64,000 bases of DNA from Pelobates cultripes (GCA_933207985.1 OW240912.1:235092589-235156588), one strand, 5' to 3'. Shown: positions 35,801 through 48,250, counted from the stretch's first letter. Notes: generated from the letters alone by a model not told the origin. A program made the numbers and translations.

Positions 35801-38800
35801 AAAATATATATTTTTAAAGCCTCTTGATTTCCAAATTTGTCCACATGGACTATAAAAAAGTAACTTTTAGAAAACTTTAATATGATCAAAATAATGATGG
35901 AATTTAACAGTAACTGTTCAGAACACTTAAAGAAATATCCCCCAATGGCACAATATAGATATATAAGATAAACAATGGAAGATTTCATCGTACAGTGCAT
36001 GTGGAAAAAAGTGATATTGTGTGCTTTGTAGGTTTGTTTTTTTTCCTGAAGGATACAATCATCTAGCAAATATTATAGCCTTGTCTGTGTACATCTCAAT
36101 TTAGTTCCTTTGGGCTCTGTTTTCCTTCAAGACTCCTAAAATCACAGCTTAAATATAGTGATAAAGAACCAGTACATAATTAAAGAGATTGGCAAATAAA
36201 CTATGGACTTCTTTCAATATAAATCTAAAATAAAATATAAATAATCACTGTAAATAGGGATAAGGACACATGTATTTATATGCATGTATGAGTGCATATC
36301 AGTCTGCCTCCTTATATCTTTACCTGTATTTGTGTGTGCGCATAATTATACATAAACATACACACATGCACACACACACTGGCCAGCAAGCTTTAGATTT
36401 AAAAAATAAAAAAAACTTAAAATACTCTGTTCAACTAGTAAAAATATATTTCCAGATTTACTTTAGTTTTAATTTTTTTTTTTACCATTTAGCTTTTCCT
36501 CCATCTGATCTGATTGTGGCAGAACCATCCCAATATCAGGCTTTGGTCCCTTCAACCCAATAACCGCAGCCAACACAGTACAAGCACATCATTAGACATG
36601 CTCTTGTTGTGCTGAGGGCACTAGGACAACAGAAAAAGTGTACTTCAGCAGCAATCTTTGCATGGTCTGCCCTGAGTGGGGCCGGCAGGGAGTCAGTCAG
36701 TAAATCTGGCGTGTGTGAACACCAGGCTGACACGTGCCTTTTTTTTTTTTAATTTACACTATGAGTGGCTGTCTTGGCACAAGAGCAAACTATATACAAT
36801 AATCCAATTCCCACAATGACATATGCCTATAGAATATCCAAGCACACATGCACTCATAATGCCTCTCTCTGCAGATAACAGAATGCACACAAGCACGGCC
36901 TTTAGTATCACAGAGTGATGGAATGACCCTTGACAATGAAGTGCCGAAGAGGTACATGATGTGACAGTTACACTTCAAGCTTCAGTGAGGACCATCATTT
37001 TAATTATACTAGCTGGTATAATCTACAAAGTTACGTTACACAGATGAGCTATTAAAGCAGGCACCAAGACCATATAGTCCTCAGTCACAAGATGCTGAAA
37101 CGTATGTAACAACCAATGATGTAAAAACAAAAAAAAAACAAAACAAAAAAAACACCAAAATTACAATTCTAAATTTAACAAATATTTTCAGAAATAAAAA
37201 GAAATAAGTAAATAAATGAGATATTTTTACTTTTTATGATTTGAACACCTAGGAAATCAAGCCATTTCCCATCACTGTTCAGTACATTTAGTAAGTGCAA
37301 ATATGTCAGCAGATGTCTTTTCTTGGCAGGAACATTGTCTGAATGAATCAACCAACCAAAACAGCAGTTCCCAAGTGCTTCCTGAAATATAATTAAAATA
37401 TGAGGACTGCCACAACCACTTTGGGTTTATTATAGCATATCAGACTTCTTTGCATATGATGTGTCCATCATGAAGGCATGGTTCAGCACAGTTTATAAAA
37501 TTCAGTGGGTTTAACCAGAGTGAACCTGACAGCACACAGACCATGTTTTTTTTCCTTATGGAAATGCTCATTCCTTAATAATTCATAGTAAAACTTTAAA
37601 AACATCTGATAATGCGTAATTTCACAAGCTTTCTCATTATCTCCTGCAAGGAGGTGCACAAATGAGCAGGTCTCTTGTAACATTTGGAGACCATTTCTGA
37701 CTTGGAATTATGAGAGATGTAGTTCATCTACCCTTCACTTTGTATAGTCCCTTGCTGGAAATGCTGAAGGACAAAGAAGTGAGAAATGTGTGTATATGTG
37801 TGTTTAATAATGCAAATCATTTTAGAATACATGTTAGATGTTGTTTTTCTGCAAACACTCTTCGTTTTGGACACCCTCCGTCAGCATCTATAGACATTGA
37901 GCGTTATAAGGGAGACATTTAAGGGAAACAAATTTGAGAGCCAACTTGACTGCATACTTTAGTCTTGGAAAAATATAATGGTCAATGGATCTCACGAATG
38001 TTCCACAATTCTAGAAAAATTAATCCTTAAAAAGCAAGCTCAAATTACATAATTTAAAGATAATGGCCATTTCATCTTGTCACCTGCATTATGTGATCCA
38101 GCAGAAACAAAAGAGAAGAAGAACAGCAGTCTCAGATATTTTGTCAAGGAACCAGGTTCACTGTTTAAAAGGCAATCTAAATGCAAAATGCCTACTAGTT
38201 CCGCTTTACAAAGAAGTTCAGTCTAGTGAGATACCTCCAGCTGTGCCGAGACTGCAGAATAAACTAGGTGATGCTCTTAGGACTTTGAGAAGTTTTGCAG
38301 TCTTTCTTAATATACTCTTTCATATGAACACTGGACTAAAAAATGTTTTAGAAAGATAATTCATATTCCCAATATAAATTATGTTTCAAGACAAAAATGG
38401 AAAAGAGACAGAATTTCAACGAGTAACAGTGGGAACTCACAGGATATTGAATAAAGTACATACAACTAACAACAGGAATGGCATGGTTAAAGCATGCTAT
38501 ATTGGAAGTCTTGCAACACTAATTTCTTCTTCTTCTTCTTTTTGTCTAGTTTTTTTGTAAGAACATAATGTCTATTTATAACCTGAAACCGGCTTTACTC
38601 TGATAAGGTCAAAATGGATGCGATACATTAAATCACAAATTGCTAAAATTATTGCAGATGGAAAACCAAGTATACAAAAGGTAAGCTAAAAGAGTCCAGT
38701 TCACAGACAAGTTTAGAAATTTTACAAAATGCAGCATACGTCTTCACGCGCTCATTTTCCAGTTTAGTGGCTAAATCCCATAGACTTCATGTACAAAAAA

Positions 38801-38869
38801 AACAAACATGTACTTGACAAACATCCACACCTAATTCAAACTTTTAGCACTAACCTTCGATAATTCCAT
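35801..38869. other. Intron, nothing recognised
   Basis: AT-rich intron with short CA, A and CTT runs. No gene or clear repeat family recognised. Confidence 0.35.
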
Positions 38870-39060
38870 TCTTCAACCACATCTCCTCTTTGTTCAACAA
38901 ATACACCCCTAATTGTTTCCTTCACTCTGTACAAGGCCTTCTCCTCTCATCTGCTCGTTCCTGTACTGCCAACGCTCTTTGGAAGATCCTATTGCTATGG
39001 GATTCCCTTCCCATTAACATCAGACTCTTCCCCAAGCCTTGAGAAGTCTCTGAGATAGTG
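38870..39060 (+). mobile_element. Decayed non-LTR retrotransposon fragment (C-terminal RT region)
   Basis: One frame reads SSALVPALPTLFGRSYCYG followed by IPFPLTSDSSPSLEKSLR. This resembles the 'APxLWNSLPLxLRxSxSLxxFKxxLK' tail of L2/CR1-type ORF2 proteins. Heavily decayed; family assigned by eye only. Confidence 0.4.
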
Positions 39061-40599
39061 TACTATCTTCCAGGTTGAGATTTCTCACATTAAAACGGCA
39101 ATCCTCGTTTCCTCATCTACATAGTTCATCTACTTGTTGTCAGATATCCCTATTCTAGAATTGTTAAGAGCTGTGGAATACGTTGGTTATAAATGCTCAT
39201 TATTATACATAGAAAATTCTCTCATTTTCAAGTGACATTTTTAAACTAGGATCAGTAGATTGATCTGTAATTATTTGATAGAATTCGATTGAAGCTGTTC
39301 ATCAATTTATGGTCCCATTGTTTCCTGGTCTTTGCTGACCTACTAGTAAGATCCTGGATTAGGGGAATGCCATGTATTACCAAACAGCATGATATGCAAG
39401 ATTATTTGATGCGGCAATATCAATTCACAAATAGCAATTAAAGTTAATGTCAAATTAAATATAACTAAGAATACAGATGCTTGGAATTACCATACCATTT
39501 GATTGATGTGTTTTTTTTTCTTTTCTATTTAGTTTATAATTTCTCATTTCATTTTTACTATCTTGCAAAGATCATACATTGCGATTAGTCAAGTTCTTTT
39601 AAAAAATATTTATTATTGAGATGAACAGTTTCTCCTATGGTTTCCTTTTTCAGAATCTGTTCTTTTCTGATCCATTTCTTTTTAAAACATAAAACAATAG
39701 AGGAAGATAAGAGGAAACAATAGGAGAAATGTACGTTTGAGGTGACAGAGACACTTTAAGAAGTATAAACCATTATGCAATTATAATAGTTTAGCAAATA
39801 CAAGTAATTTACAAAGGCTGGACTTCAACTTTTTTTTCGCAATCTTGTCAAGTATGCAACTATATTTTGTCTTCAGAAAGAATGCTGTTCATTTGCTACC
39901 TCCCAGGAGGATTTCAAAGCAGAAATAGCAGCTATTACACATATTTCAACACAGGGGTATCTTAAGTTTCTTTTTAGACATTCCTCCAGCCATAGTGCAT
40001 ATAGACAACGTAAAGATTAAAAAAAATGTAGTTCAAAACATTTGGAGAATTGGCCATTTAAAAAGAAAAAGCTTTATATTCCTGAATAAAATTAAACCGT
40101 ACTAGAACATTTGGGAACTGGAACTGAAAGCACACAGCCAGCAAATGTCTGAAGGAAGTATAGTGTTAAAAATAAGTCAAAACAAAACTGTGTTGGGGTT
40201 AAAACATGTCAAGCTGAACAAATCAAAAAATGAAATATGGGTGAGGGACGAAGGGAGGCAGGACGGGATCGCCAGCAGCAGCTAGGCCACTGACATTTGC
40301 CACCTTTCTCTGCTTGCATGATTTAAATATAAGCTTTGGCATTATAAGCATTTTGACATTATACGTGTGTGTGATGGTATGTATTTAAAATAAGAAAGGG
40401 GTTTCTTCACTGAGCACTAAAAGACTGTCTATGGCCCTAAGGGATATTTTCATTCTGTAGATGCCACAGATTTTAGTGCTGACCTTCTAAACATGATTCA
40501 TAAAATGAAAGCAGTTATTTTTTAGACTTCTACTACTGCAAGCCAATTGCACGGATGCCCATTAAAAAGACCACTTTAAGATCCATGAAGGCACAATAT
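39061..40599. other. Intron, nothing recognised
   Basis: AT-rich; no supported feature. Confidence 0.35.
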
Positions 40600-41050
40600 T
40601 ACATGCATGATCTAATGGGAAACTGACAAGAACAAGTATTATAACCCCAGTATGCAGAGTATACCCTCAGTAATTAAGTATATTACCAGGCCTAAGGGTG
40701 GCCGGACAGACAGAGAAAAGTTTAGACTAGCTAGAGTCAAGGGGAAACAGAAATTTAGACAGATGATAAGGTACAGCTATGTCAGGGATACTAGATTTCA
40801 GAATGGTCAAGTGGATAGCCGGATCAGTAACCGTAATTCAAAACCGTATAAACACTCTATTGGGTCAAGGAGAAACTACAGGGCACTGTGCATCAGAAAC
40901 TGTGACTTTTATAGGCTGGGGGCATAATTGCTCTAGCAACACCATCAATATGTGTGATGTGATTTTTCCTCCATGTGTCATTGATGTCACGCGCCGCATC
41001 ATAGAAAGAGGTACGTGCACAGAGGATGGCGTCAGTTAGGGTAAGTGACA
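40600..41050. repeat. Possible retroelement fragment
   Basis: A more GC-balanced block (AGGCCTAAGGGTGGCCGGAC ... TGACGTCACGCG-like phrases) within AT-rich intron. It resembles internal parts of amphibian LTR elements, but no LTR, TSD or coding motif supports this. Confidence 0.25.
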
Positions 41051-41388
41051 GGAAGCTCTCAACTATCATACACTTTTTAGTTTATTTTTTGGGTGTCGGT
41101 ACATAGGAGGAAAATCCAGATTAAAGATGTTTAGAATGGTTTTCAAAAGCACTGGGTACATTACTATAACATACATTTTTCTTTGAGATTTAGAATACTA
41201 TTCCATGACACATTATTTAAACCCTTTGTTTCTTTGCACATATTCACAGTGTTTGTAGACAAATATATGCAAATTATTCAATATAATATTACATGTATAT
41301 CCTACAAAATAGGCATGTAATGTTCAAAATATCAAGTTTTTTATAAAATGGATTTGAAAGTTTCATAGCGCGAACATTCACTGTAGAC

Positions 41389-41463
41389 CAGGGGTGTCAA
41401 ACTCATTTGTTCTGGGGGCCTAATTATCCACTGAAATAGGTATGGAGGGCTGATTGCAAAAAA
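41389..41463. mobile_element. hAT-type MITE, left end only
   Basis: Starts CAGGGGTGTCAAACTCATTT, a very common vertebrate hAT terminus. It runs into a TA microsatellite, and no matching right end was found. Confidence 0.6.
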
Positions 41464-41471
41464 TGTGTGTG

Positions 41472-41475
<4 letters not shown>

Positions 41476-41560
<85 letters not shown>
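41476..41560. repeat. Long TA microsatellite
   Basis: About 85 bp of uninterrupted (TA)n. Confidence 0.95.
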
Positions 41561-41564
<4 letters not shown>

Positions 41565-42138
41565 ATACAATGCTAAACAAAAATCTGCACACCAGTCAAG
41601 CCATAAGACTTGCTTTTCCCACAGAAATCCCAAATCAGCAGTGATGTTACAACCGCGAAGGATTCTGGGTGGGCATATGCAAATTAGTTTAACAAAGAAT
41701 CACATTTTTGCCTCATTCCATTTTAAACATGGATTCCTTTTAATTTGTGTTTGCAGTATACAACTGCTTGGAACACAATTTAGATGCAAAACCAGTGAAC
41801 CACTCATGGACAGCTGTTTCGTTGTTAATGCAACTCTTCAGCATGAGGTTGGTTACTGGTTTGCTTATGGAGGCTTGGTAGTGCTTGGGAAGCAAGATCC
41901 AAATAGATTATGGTGGGGAAAAATTGTGATTGAAAACCCCTTCCACCTGAAGATATATATAAAAATATATACACACACACCCGTAAACAAGAAAAAAAAA
42001 AAAATGAGTGCACAAAGAACATCACTTGACATCGTGTAATAAATGTAATTTATTACTTTCTTACAACAATAAAAATGTGTATTTGTGAGTAATGGCGTTT
42101 GAAAGCAATTGTGTTTATGTACTGTTGCCATTTGAATG

Positions 42139-42168
42139 GGCGCACACACACACACACACACACACGCG
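42139..42168. repeat. CA/CG microsatellite
   Basis: (CA)n followed by CGCGCG. Confidence 0.85.
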
Positions 42169-42335
42169 CGATAAAATACAGACAGGTACACATACACACT
42201 GGTGCACATATAAGTAAGAATTAACTAATGGTAGCTACCCTCTGGTTTCCTTTCCTTTATGGTATAGGACAGTGGCTTCCCTGGGGTCCAGTGGGAGCTG
42301 ACAGGCTGGCCAAGGCTGAAGGGATCCCCTCCCTC

Positions 42336-42413
42336 CTTACGTGTGTGCCTGCCCCGCATGCTGATCCAAACTCACTTACGTGTGTGCCTGCCCCGCATGC
42401 TGATCCAAACTCA
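42336..42413. repeat. Perfect 39-bp tandem duplication
   Basis: Two identical, adjacent 39-bp units each starting CTTACGTGTGTGCCTGCC, at 42336 and 42375, inside a GC-rich block (42270-42440). The block may be part of a retroelement; family unknown. Confidence 0.85.
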
Positions 42414-42797
42414 CTTCCTCCCAGCAGGGCGTGGGGGAAGATAATTCTTTGACACGGACCCTGATATAAAAGCACTGATGAGTCCCACAATCCCCCGATG
42501 GCAAACCACAGTGTGCCAAATCGACAGTCCTGCTGTAGACGGTAAGGATAGTCGTGCCATGCATTGCCCTGACCAGAATTTAACAAGTTTTACAAATAAT
42601 ATATGGATCATTGATGGTTCTATCCATTGCATCAGGTCTAATTTTTTTTTTTCCTTTACAATTATTCAAATAGTCTGATTCATGTGGTCATCTCTTATTG
42701 TTGGTGGATTTATACAAAAGGTTTCTCGTAAAAGCCATTTTGTTGCCTGTAGTTCCATTATAATTTATAATATAATTACAATATTATACGACGATAC

Positions 42798-43810
42798 CAG
42801 GGGCGTATTAGCCGCGAGGCAAACAAGGCATTTGCCTTGGGCGGCATTTTTCAGGGGGCGGCAAAAAACGCCGCCCCCCAAATGCCCAGGGCAAATGCCT
42901 AGTTAGCCTCGCGGCTAACTGACATCCCGGGCAGGCGGCTGGCGAGGGAGAACTTCCTATGAGCTCTCTGCTCAGCTCCCTCGCGCGCCGCAGAGTGAGC
43001 CTGGGAGCCGGAAGATGACGTAATCTTCCGGCTCCCAGCCTCACTCTGCAGCCGGCGCGCGAGGGAGCTGAGCAGTCAGCTCATAGGAAGTGCTCCCTCG
43101 CCAGCTGTCTGCCCGCCTGCCAGCGCCGCCCGCCCTGCAGCCACTGGACCACCAGGGAGAGAGACCCCCCCCAGCACTCCCAAAGGTAAGGAGGTTGGGG
43201 GGGGATTTAAATAAAAAAAAAAAAGGTAATGTGTGTGTGTGTCTGACTGTGTGTGTTTGTGTCTGACTGTGTTTGTGAGTGTGTGTGTATGTGTCTGAGT
43301 GTGTGTGTGTTTGTGTCTGACTGTGTGTGTTTGTGAGTGTGTGTGTGTTTGTGAGTGTGTGTGTGTGTGTCTGTGTATGTGTCTGAGTGTGTGTGTGTTT
43401 GTGTCTGACTGTGTTTGTGTATGTATCTGACTGTGTTTGTGTCTGACTGTGTGTTTGTGAGTGTGTGCGTCTCTGACTGTGTGTGTGTGTGTCTCTGACT
43501 GTGTATGTGTGTGTTTGTGTCTGACTGTGTTTGTGAGTGTGTGTGTGTTTGTTTGTGTCTGACTGTGTTTGTGTATGTGTCTGACTGTGTGTGTGTGTCT
43601 GACTGTGTGTGTGTCTGACTGCGTGTGTGTCTGACTGCGTGTGTGTTTGTGTCTGACTGTGTTTGTGTCTGTGTATGTGTCTGACTGTGTGTGTGTGTGT
43701 GTATTTAGAAGGTGGGGCGGGGGGAAGGGTTGGGTGGGGGTGGCGCGGGGGCAGGGGGGCGCCTGAGTTTTGTCCTGCCTAGGGCAGCACAAAACCAGGA
43801 TACACCACTG
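42798..43810. mobile_element. hAT-type element with perfect 8-bp TSD
   Basis: Termini CAGGGGCGTAT and ATACACCACTG are imperfect inverted repeats. GACGATAC flanks both sides (42790-42797 and 43811-43818). The left half carries two GC-rich palindromes: 42808-42919, with GGGCGGCATTTTT/AAAAACGCCGCCC, and 42930-43110, centred near 43019 on GAAGAT/ATCTTC. The right half is a degenerate GT/CTGACTGTGT tandem array. No transposase, so non-autonomous. Confidence 0.88.
43229..43703. repeat. GT-rich minisatellite (GTGTCTGACTGTGT units)
   Basis: About 475 bp of variable units built from GTGTGTGT, GTCTGACTGTGT and TTTGTGAGTGTG. It lies inside the hAT-type element and gives rise to a false 252-aa ORF on the minus strand. 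Confidence 0.92.
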
Positions 43811-43899
43811 GACGATACTCCACTTCATTAACAACAGGTAAAGGTAATAACCTTCACAACAATCGTGGAGTAAAGAGATAAATGTATTCTCTTTCTACT

Positions 43900-44660
43900 A
43901 ATCAAAATCAACTTCCTAAAAAAAAATATGCCTATATTATTATTAAAAAGAGACTTCTATATCTCCTTACTCTAATTTATCTCCAGGCTCCTTACACCGC
44001 AACTGAATGTATTGTGATTAGTCTTCTCATTGACTCTTCAATCTGGTTTTAGATAAAATGAAATACTGCTAAATCCAAAGTCTACTACCCTCTATCTATT
44101 ATGCCACTTTTAATCCTGTGATCATCCACTACTACTTCTTAATGTCTTGCTGAAAAATGGTTTCTCCCACTTTTTGCTTTCTTCTTAAAATAACTCTCAG
44201 TGCTCTCCTTTTTTTGGCACCTCGTCCTTTGTATCGGCCCTTTTAACTCAAGTGTTTCACAGTTTCTCAGTCCTTTCTATATTCATTCTATACTGCATCT
44301 TTTGGAAAACTATCAAGTTCCTATGATTGTTTTAAGAGTACAGGTAGTACTGGAATCCTTTATCTTATACAATCCTTTCATCTTGGATCATTTCACCAAT
44401 TTCCTTTTGAAACTCAATCTCTCTAAAACTGATTTTTTTCTCTTTTTTTTTCTTTCGGTCTCTCTGCTGGTCATAAATGCAACTATCAACAAACCTCACC
44501 ACGCACACAAACTACTTTAATATTATTGTCGCTCCTCATATTTTCATTCTCTAGAAATTATAGCACACATTCACCAACGAACTTAAGTCACAGCCAAAAT
44601 TTGTAAAAATATTAATTATTTCTAATCTAAGTACCAAAATCCCTTCATCATTCTGAAATG
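43900..44660 (+). mobile_element. Decayed non-LTR retrotransposon (RT fragment)
   Basis: The frame at 44200-44520 contains FTNFLLKLNLSKTDFFLF, matching the 'FLKLNxxKTExLxx' motif of L2/CR1/Daphne-type reverse transcriptases. Flanking text in other frames is consistent with a decayed ORF2. No ends seen. Confidence 0.5.
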
Positions 44661-44999
44661 ATTTTGGGGCAAGGATGCTGCCCCTGCAGTCTTGCAAATG
44701 AAAGCAGAACCATTTCTGGATAACAGCGGTTTTTAGATTTTGCAGTTTCCACGCCTACTAGTGACGGTCAGACTGAAAAGCAACAGAGAGATTCAGATTT
44801 GAACCTGACGCAGGGGTTAATCGGAAGGGGAGCTCCAGACCATGTGCTCCCACTGAGATGCCAGGCAGATACCCCCATCTGGTTGCTCACCTAGAGTTCT
44901 TTAATTTATTTATTGTGAGATGCAGCCATTTTTTAAATTCACACATAGAGCATTGTGTAGCCAGGTATAGGGTGAACAAATATGAAATTGAGAGGAAAG

Positions 45000-45215
45000 T
45001 GAGAGGGTGAATAGAGAGAAAATTAAAGATGGCAGGAGTGAATATGGAGAGAATGAAAGAAAGTGGGAGTACAGAGATGGGAATGAAGTTGGAGACGGGA
45101 GAATATGGAGATGGAGACTGTAAGTGGAGATGGAAGAATATGGAAAGGGGGAAATTACGTGGGGGAGAGTATGGAAAAAATGTAAAGGTATCAGAGAGGA
45201 ATATTAGGAGAAGGA
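45000..45215. repeat. GA-rich low-complexity/minisatellite
   Basis: Purine-rich, with repeating GGAGATGGA/GAATATGGA units. The 147-aa ORF antisense to it is pyrimidine-rich noise. Confidence 0.7.
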
Positions 45216-45334
45216 CAGTGGATATTACATTACATATAGTGAATATTATATATATTGTGTGTGCGCGCGCAATATTCACTGTAAATGCGGAATGTAATAT
45301 GCACTGTACATCTAATATTCTCCTATGCAATATA

Positions 45335-45412
45335 TGTCAATGATATGTGTGTGTATATATATATATACACACACATACATACACACACATACATACACAC
45401 ATACACACAAAT
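45335..45412. repeat. TA/CA microsatellite
   Basis: GTGTGTATATATATATATACACACAC followed by CATACATACACA units. Confidence 0.85.
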
Positions 45413-45574
45413 AACATACCAATATACACTTGACAAGTATTTGGAGTAAATCAAAACTACATTTCTCTTTCGATAACAGATCACAGAGAGCGGGGTTAAT
45501 CACGGCATAAATGTGTGCAATTCTGGTGAAAAGTGCTAAATAAGGTAAAATCCCCATAGAAAGTGATAGAGTAT

Positions 45575-45755
45575 ATTACATAGTTACATAGGCTAAAAAG
45601 AGACATTTGTCCACAATTTTGCAACAAAATAGGAAACAAATTCCTTTTTGACCCCAGAATTGCAGTCAGATTTATACTTGTATGAAGAATCTATTACCCT
45701 ACAGTTAAAAGTTATATAATTATTCTGTTTTTGCAAATAAGTATCTAGATGCTGT
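45575..45755 (-). mobile_element. Decayed non-LTR-like element, part 2 (after the D2 insertion)
   Basis: TACATAGTTACATAGGCTAA, ACCCCAGAATTGCAGTCAG and GCAAATAAGTATCTAGATGC form the reverse complement of a very common frog repeat tail. It continues the element at 48251-48762 when the D2 insertion and one TTAA are removed. Confidence 0.65.
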
Positions 45756-46019
45756 TTAACCCCTTAAGGACGGAGCCAAATGTACACAGTGTGAACGAAA
45801 CAAAATGTAAACAAAACCTGGCATTTGCGCTACATGTCTGTCCAACCGTAATACACCTCTTTCATAGTAAATGCACCCACCCTTATTATATATCATTTTA
45901 TTCAGGGGAAACAGGGCTTTCATTTAATATCAAATATTTAGCTATGAAACATAATTTAATATGAAAAAAATGGGAGAAAATAAGATTTCTTTTGATTTTT
46001 TTAGTTCTACATGACATTT

Positions 46020-46900
46020 TAACGGTCAGTGTCATAATACTGTTTGCTTTTACTGCAATAAAATACACATATTTGTATTCAGCAAAGTCTCACGTGTAAA
46101 ACAGTACCCCCTATGTACAGGTTTTATGGCGTTTTGGGAAGTTACAGGGTCAAATATAGCACGTTACATTTGAAATTGAAATTCGCCAGATTGGTTACGT
46201 TGCCTTTGAGACTGTATAGTAGCCCAGGAATGAAATTTACACCCATAATGGCATACCATTTGCAATAGTAGACAACCCAAGGTATTGCAAATGGGGTATG
46301 TCCAGTCTTTTTTAGTAGCCATTTGGTCACAAACACTGGCCAAAGTTAGCGTTAGTATCTGTTTGTGTGAAAAATGCAAAAAAACGCCAATTTTGGCCAG
46401 TGTTTGTGACTAAGTGGCTACTAAAAAAGACTGGACATACCCTGTTTGCAATACCTTGGGTTGTCTACTATTGCAAATGGTATGCCATCATAGGGGTAAT
46501 TTTCATTCTTGGGCTACCATAGGGTCTCAAAGGCAACGTAACCAATCTGGCGAATTTTAATGTGAAAAAAATGAAACACAAGCCTTATATTTGACGCTGT
46601 AACTTTTGAAAACACCATAAAACCTGTACATGAGGGGTACTGTTGTACTCGGGAGACTTCGCTGAACACAAATATTTGTGTTTCAAAACAGTAAAAAGTA
46701 TTGCAGCAATAATATCATCCGTGTAAGTGCTGTTTGTGCGTGAAAAATGCAAAAAACTTCACTTTTACTGGCGATATCATTGTTGTAATACATTTTACTG
46801 TTTTGAAACACTAATATTTGTGTTCAGCGAAGTCTCCCGAGTAAAACAGTACCCCCAATTTACAGGTTTTATGGTGTCTTGGAAAGTTATAGGGTTAAAT
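46020..46900. repeat. Foldback of about 330-bp arms plus a third partial copy
   Basis: GTTACGTTGCCTTTGAGAC and GACTGGACATACC-type phrases occur in opposite orientation at about 46190/46545 and 46300/46430, centre near 46376. The phrase AAACAGTACCCC..ACAGGTTTTATGG occurs at 46100, inverted at 46620, and again forward at 46840. The unit therefore appears in the order forward, inverted, forward. Confidence 0.8.
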
Positions 46901-46984
46901 ATAGTGCTAGCAAATTAAATTCCCTATACTTTCGGCATGGGTTGTCAGGCAGGTCCCGCTAATTGTAATTAATTAGGATACCTA

Positions 46985-47565
46985 ATTATGTAAAAATATT
47001 ACATAAATATATGTGTAGAATTAATATATGTATATATATACATATGTGTATATATACATATATATATATAATTTTTTAAAATATTTTTATTTATATATAG
47101 GTGTATATATTTAGTGATATATATGTATATATTTATGTATATAGATATATATATTATTTCGTTCTACGTGTATTTTGATATAAATATATATATATTAATA
47201 TCACAATACAGTTAGAATGAAATAACAAACATCTATATATTTTTTTATTATTTATTTTTAATTATTTTTTTAATTTTATTGTTTTTACGTATTTACATTT
47301 TTTAATATTATAAATATATATATATAACAATAATTATATATATATATTTAATCAGTATTAGTCTACGTGTAATTTGATAGTAATATATATATATAAATAA
47401 TTATATATATTAATATTTAAATACACTTCGTGTATGTGTAAATGTGTGTGTGTGTGTGTGTATGTGTATATATATATATACTTAGATCATATATATATAT
47501 ATATAATATATATGATCTAAGTATATTTTATATTTAACTGTATTTTTTTTTTTTTTTACTAATAT
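46985..47565. repeat. AT-rich block with TA and TG runs inside D2
   Basis: Almost pure A/T, including TATA palindromes, GTGTGTGTGTGTATGTG at about 47443-47465, and the inverted pair CTTAGATCAT...ATGATCTAAG at 47481-47521. Confidence 0.85.
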
Positions 47566-47599
47566 TTTATTTTTATTTACAGGACAGGGGGCAGAGACA

Positions 47600-48231
47600 G
47601 TGTCAGCCAGTGATTTTACATCACTGGCTGACACACAGGATCAGTGATCACAGTGACTGCCTGTCACTGTGATCACCTCCTGCAGATTGGGTAATTGGCC
47701 ACAGGGGGGAGTGCCTGGGTGGTACAAGCACTCCCCCCTTCCAATCTGCAGGGGGATCTGTGTGCCAGTTACATGTGTCAGCCAATAGGCTGACACATGT
47801 AACACTGATCGCAGTGACAGGCTGTCACTGCGATCAGAGCGCTCTGAGATCGCAGTGACAGCCTGTCACTGCGATCTCAGAGTTAGCAGATCGCGGTCAC
47901 TGACCCCAGGGGGACTGCCTGGGGGGCCAGGTAAGTCCCCCGACCGCGATCTGCATTGCAGAAAGCCGCCGGCCACGTGTGTCAGCCGATTTGAAATCGG
48001 CTGACACACGTTAAAAAACTGATCGCAGTGACAGCCTGTCACTGCGATCAGTGACTGCAGATCGCGGTCACCGGCCACAGGGGGGGTTGCCTGGGGGGCC
48101 GGGCATCCCCCCCGACCGCGATCTGCAGCGGGCGAATAGCGCTGGCCACTTGGGCGGCCATTAAAGTGAGGGCGTACTATTACGCCCGCCGGCGTTTAGA
48201 GCCGGCTCCTGCAGGGCGTAATAGTACGCCC
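47600..48231. repeat. Three tandem hairpin-trio modules and a terminal hairpin
   Basis: Each module has hairpin a (GTCAGCC...GGCTGAC type: 47600-47636, 47768-47803, 47975-48011), hairpin b (ATCGCAGTGACAG/CTGTCACTGCGAT type: 47646-47675, 47805-47837 plus 47844-47880, 48019-48051) and hairpin c (GCAGATCGCGGTC...GACCGCGATCTGC type: 47681-47750, 47886-47954, 48055-48128). A last hairpin pairs 48170-48187 with 48213-48231. Confidence 0.88.
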
Positions 48232-48250
48232 TCCGGATTTAAGGGGTTAA

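Larger units (their letters stand above)
45756..48250. mobile_element. Family D TTAA element, copy D2 (2.5 kb)
   Basis: TTAACCCCTTAAGGACGGAG at the left; the right end reads CCGGATTTAAGGGGTTAA. The TTAA is present on both sides, and the terminal CCCCTTAA form resembles piggyBac-type ends. Its left 200 bp align with the reverse complement of D1 (58061-58432). Inside are a large foldback (46020-46900), an AT-rich block with (TA)n, and three hairpin-trio modules (47600-48128), followed by a terminal hairpin GGGCGTACTATTACGCCC. No transposase ORF. Confidence 0.85.

Noticed and set aside
43076..43834. 252-aa ORF on the minus strand, the longest in the window
   Set aside because: It is translation of the GT minisatellite (His/Thr/Gln-rich) inside a hAT-type element; no domain and no splice or start context.
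44887..45330. 147-aa ORF on the minus strand
   Set aside because: Antisense of a GA-rich minisatellite; Ser/Pro/Phe-rich noise.
47600..48128. Regularly spaced palindromes resembling a CRISPR array
   Set aside because: Hairpins differ in type, spacing is irregular, there are no unique spacers of constant length, and the genome is eukaryotic. It is the interior of a transposable element.
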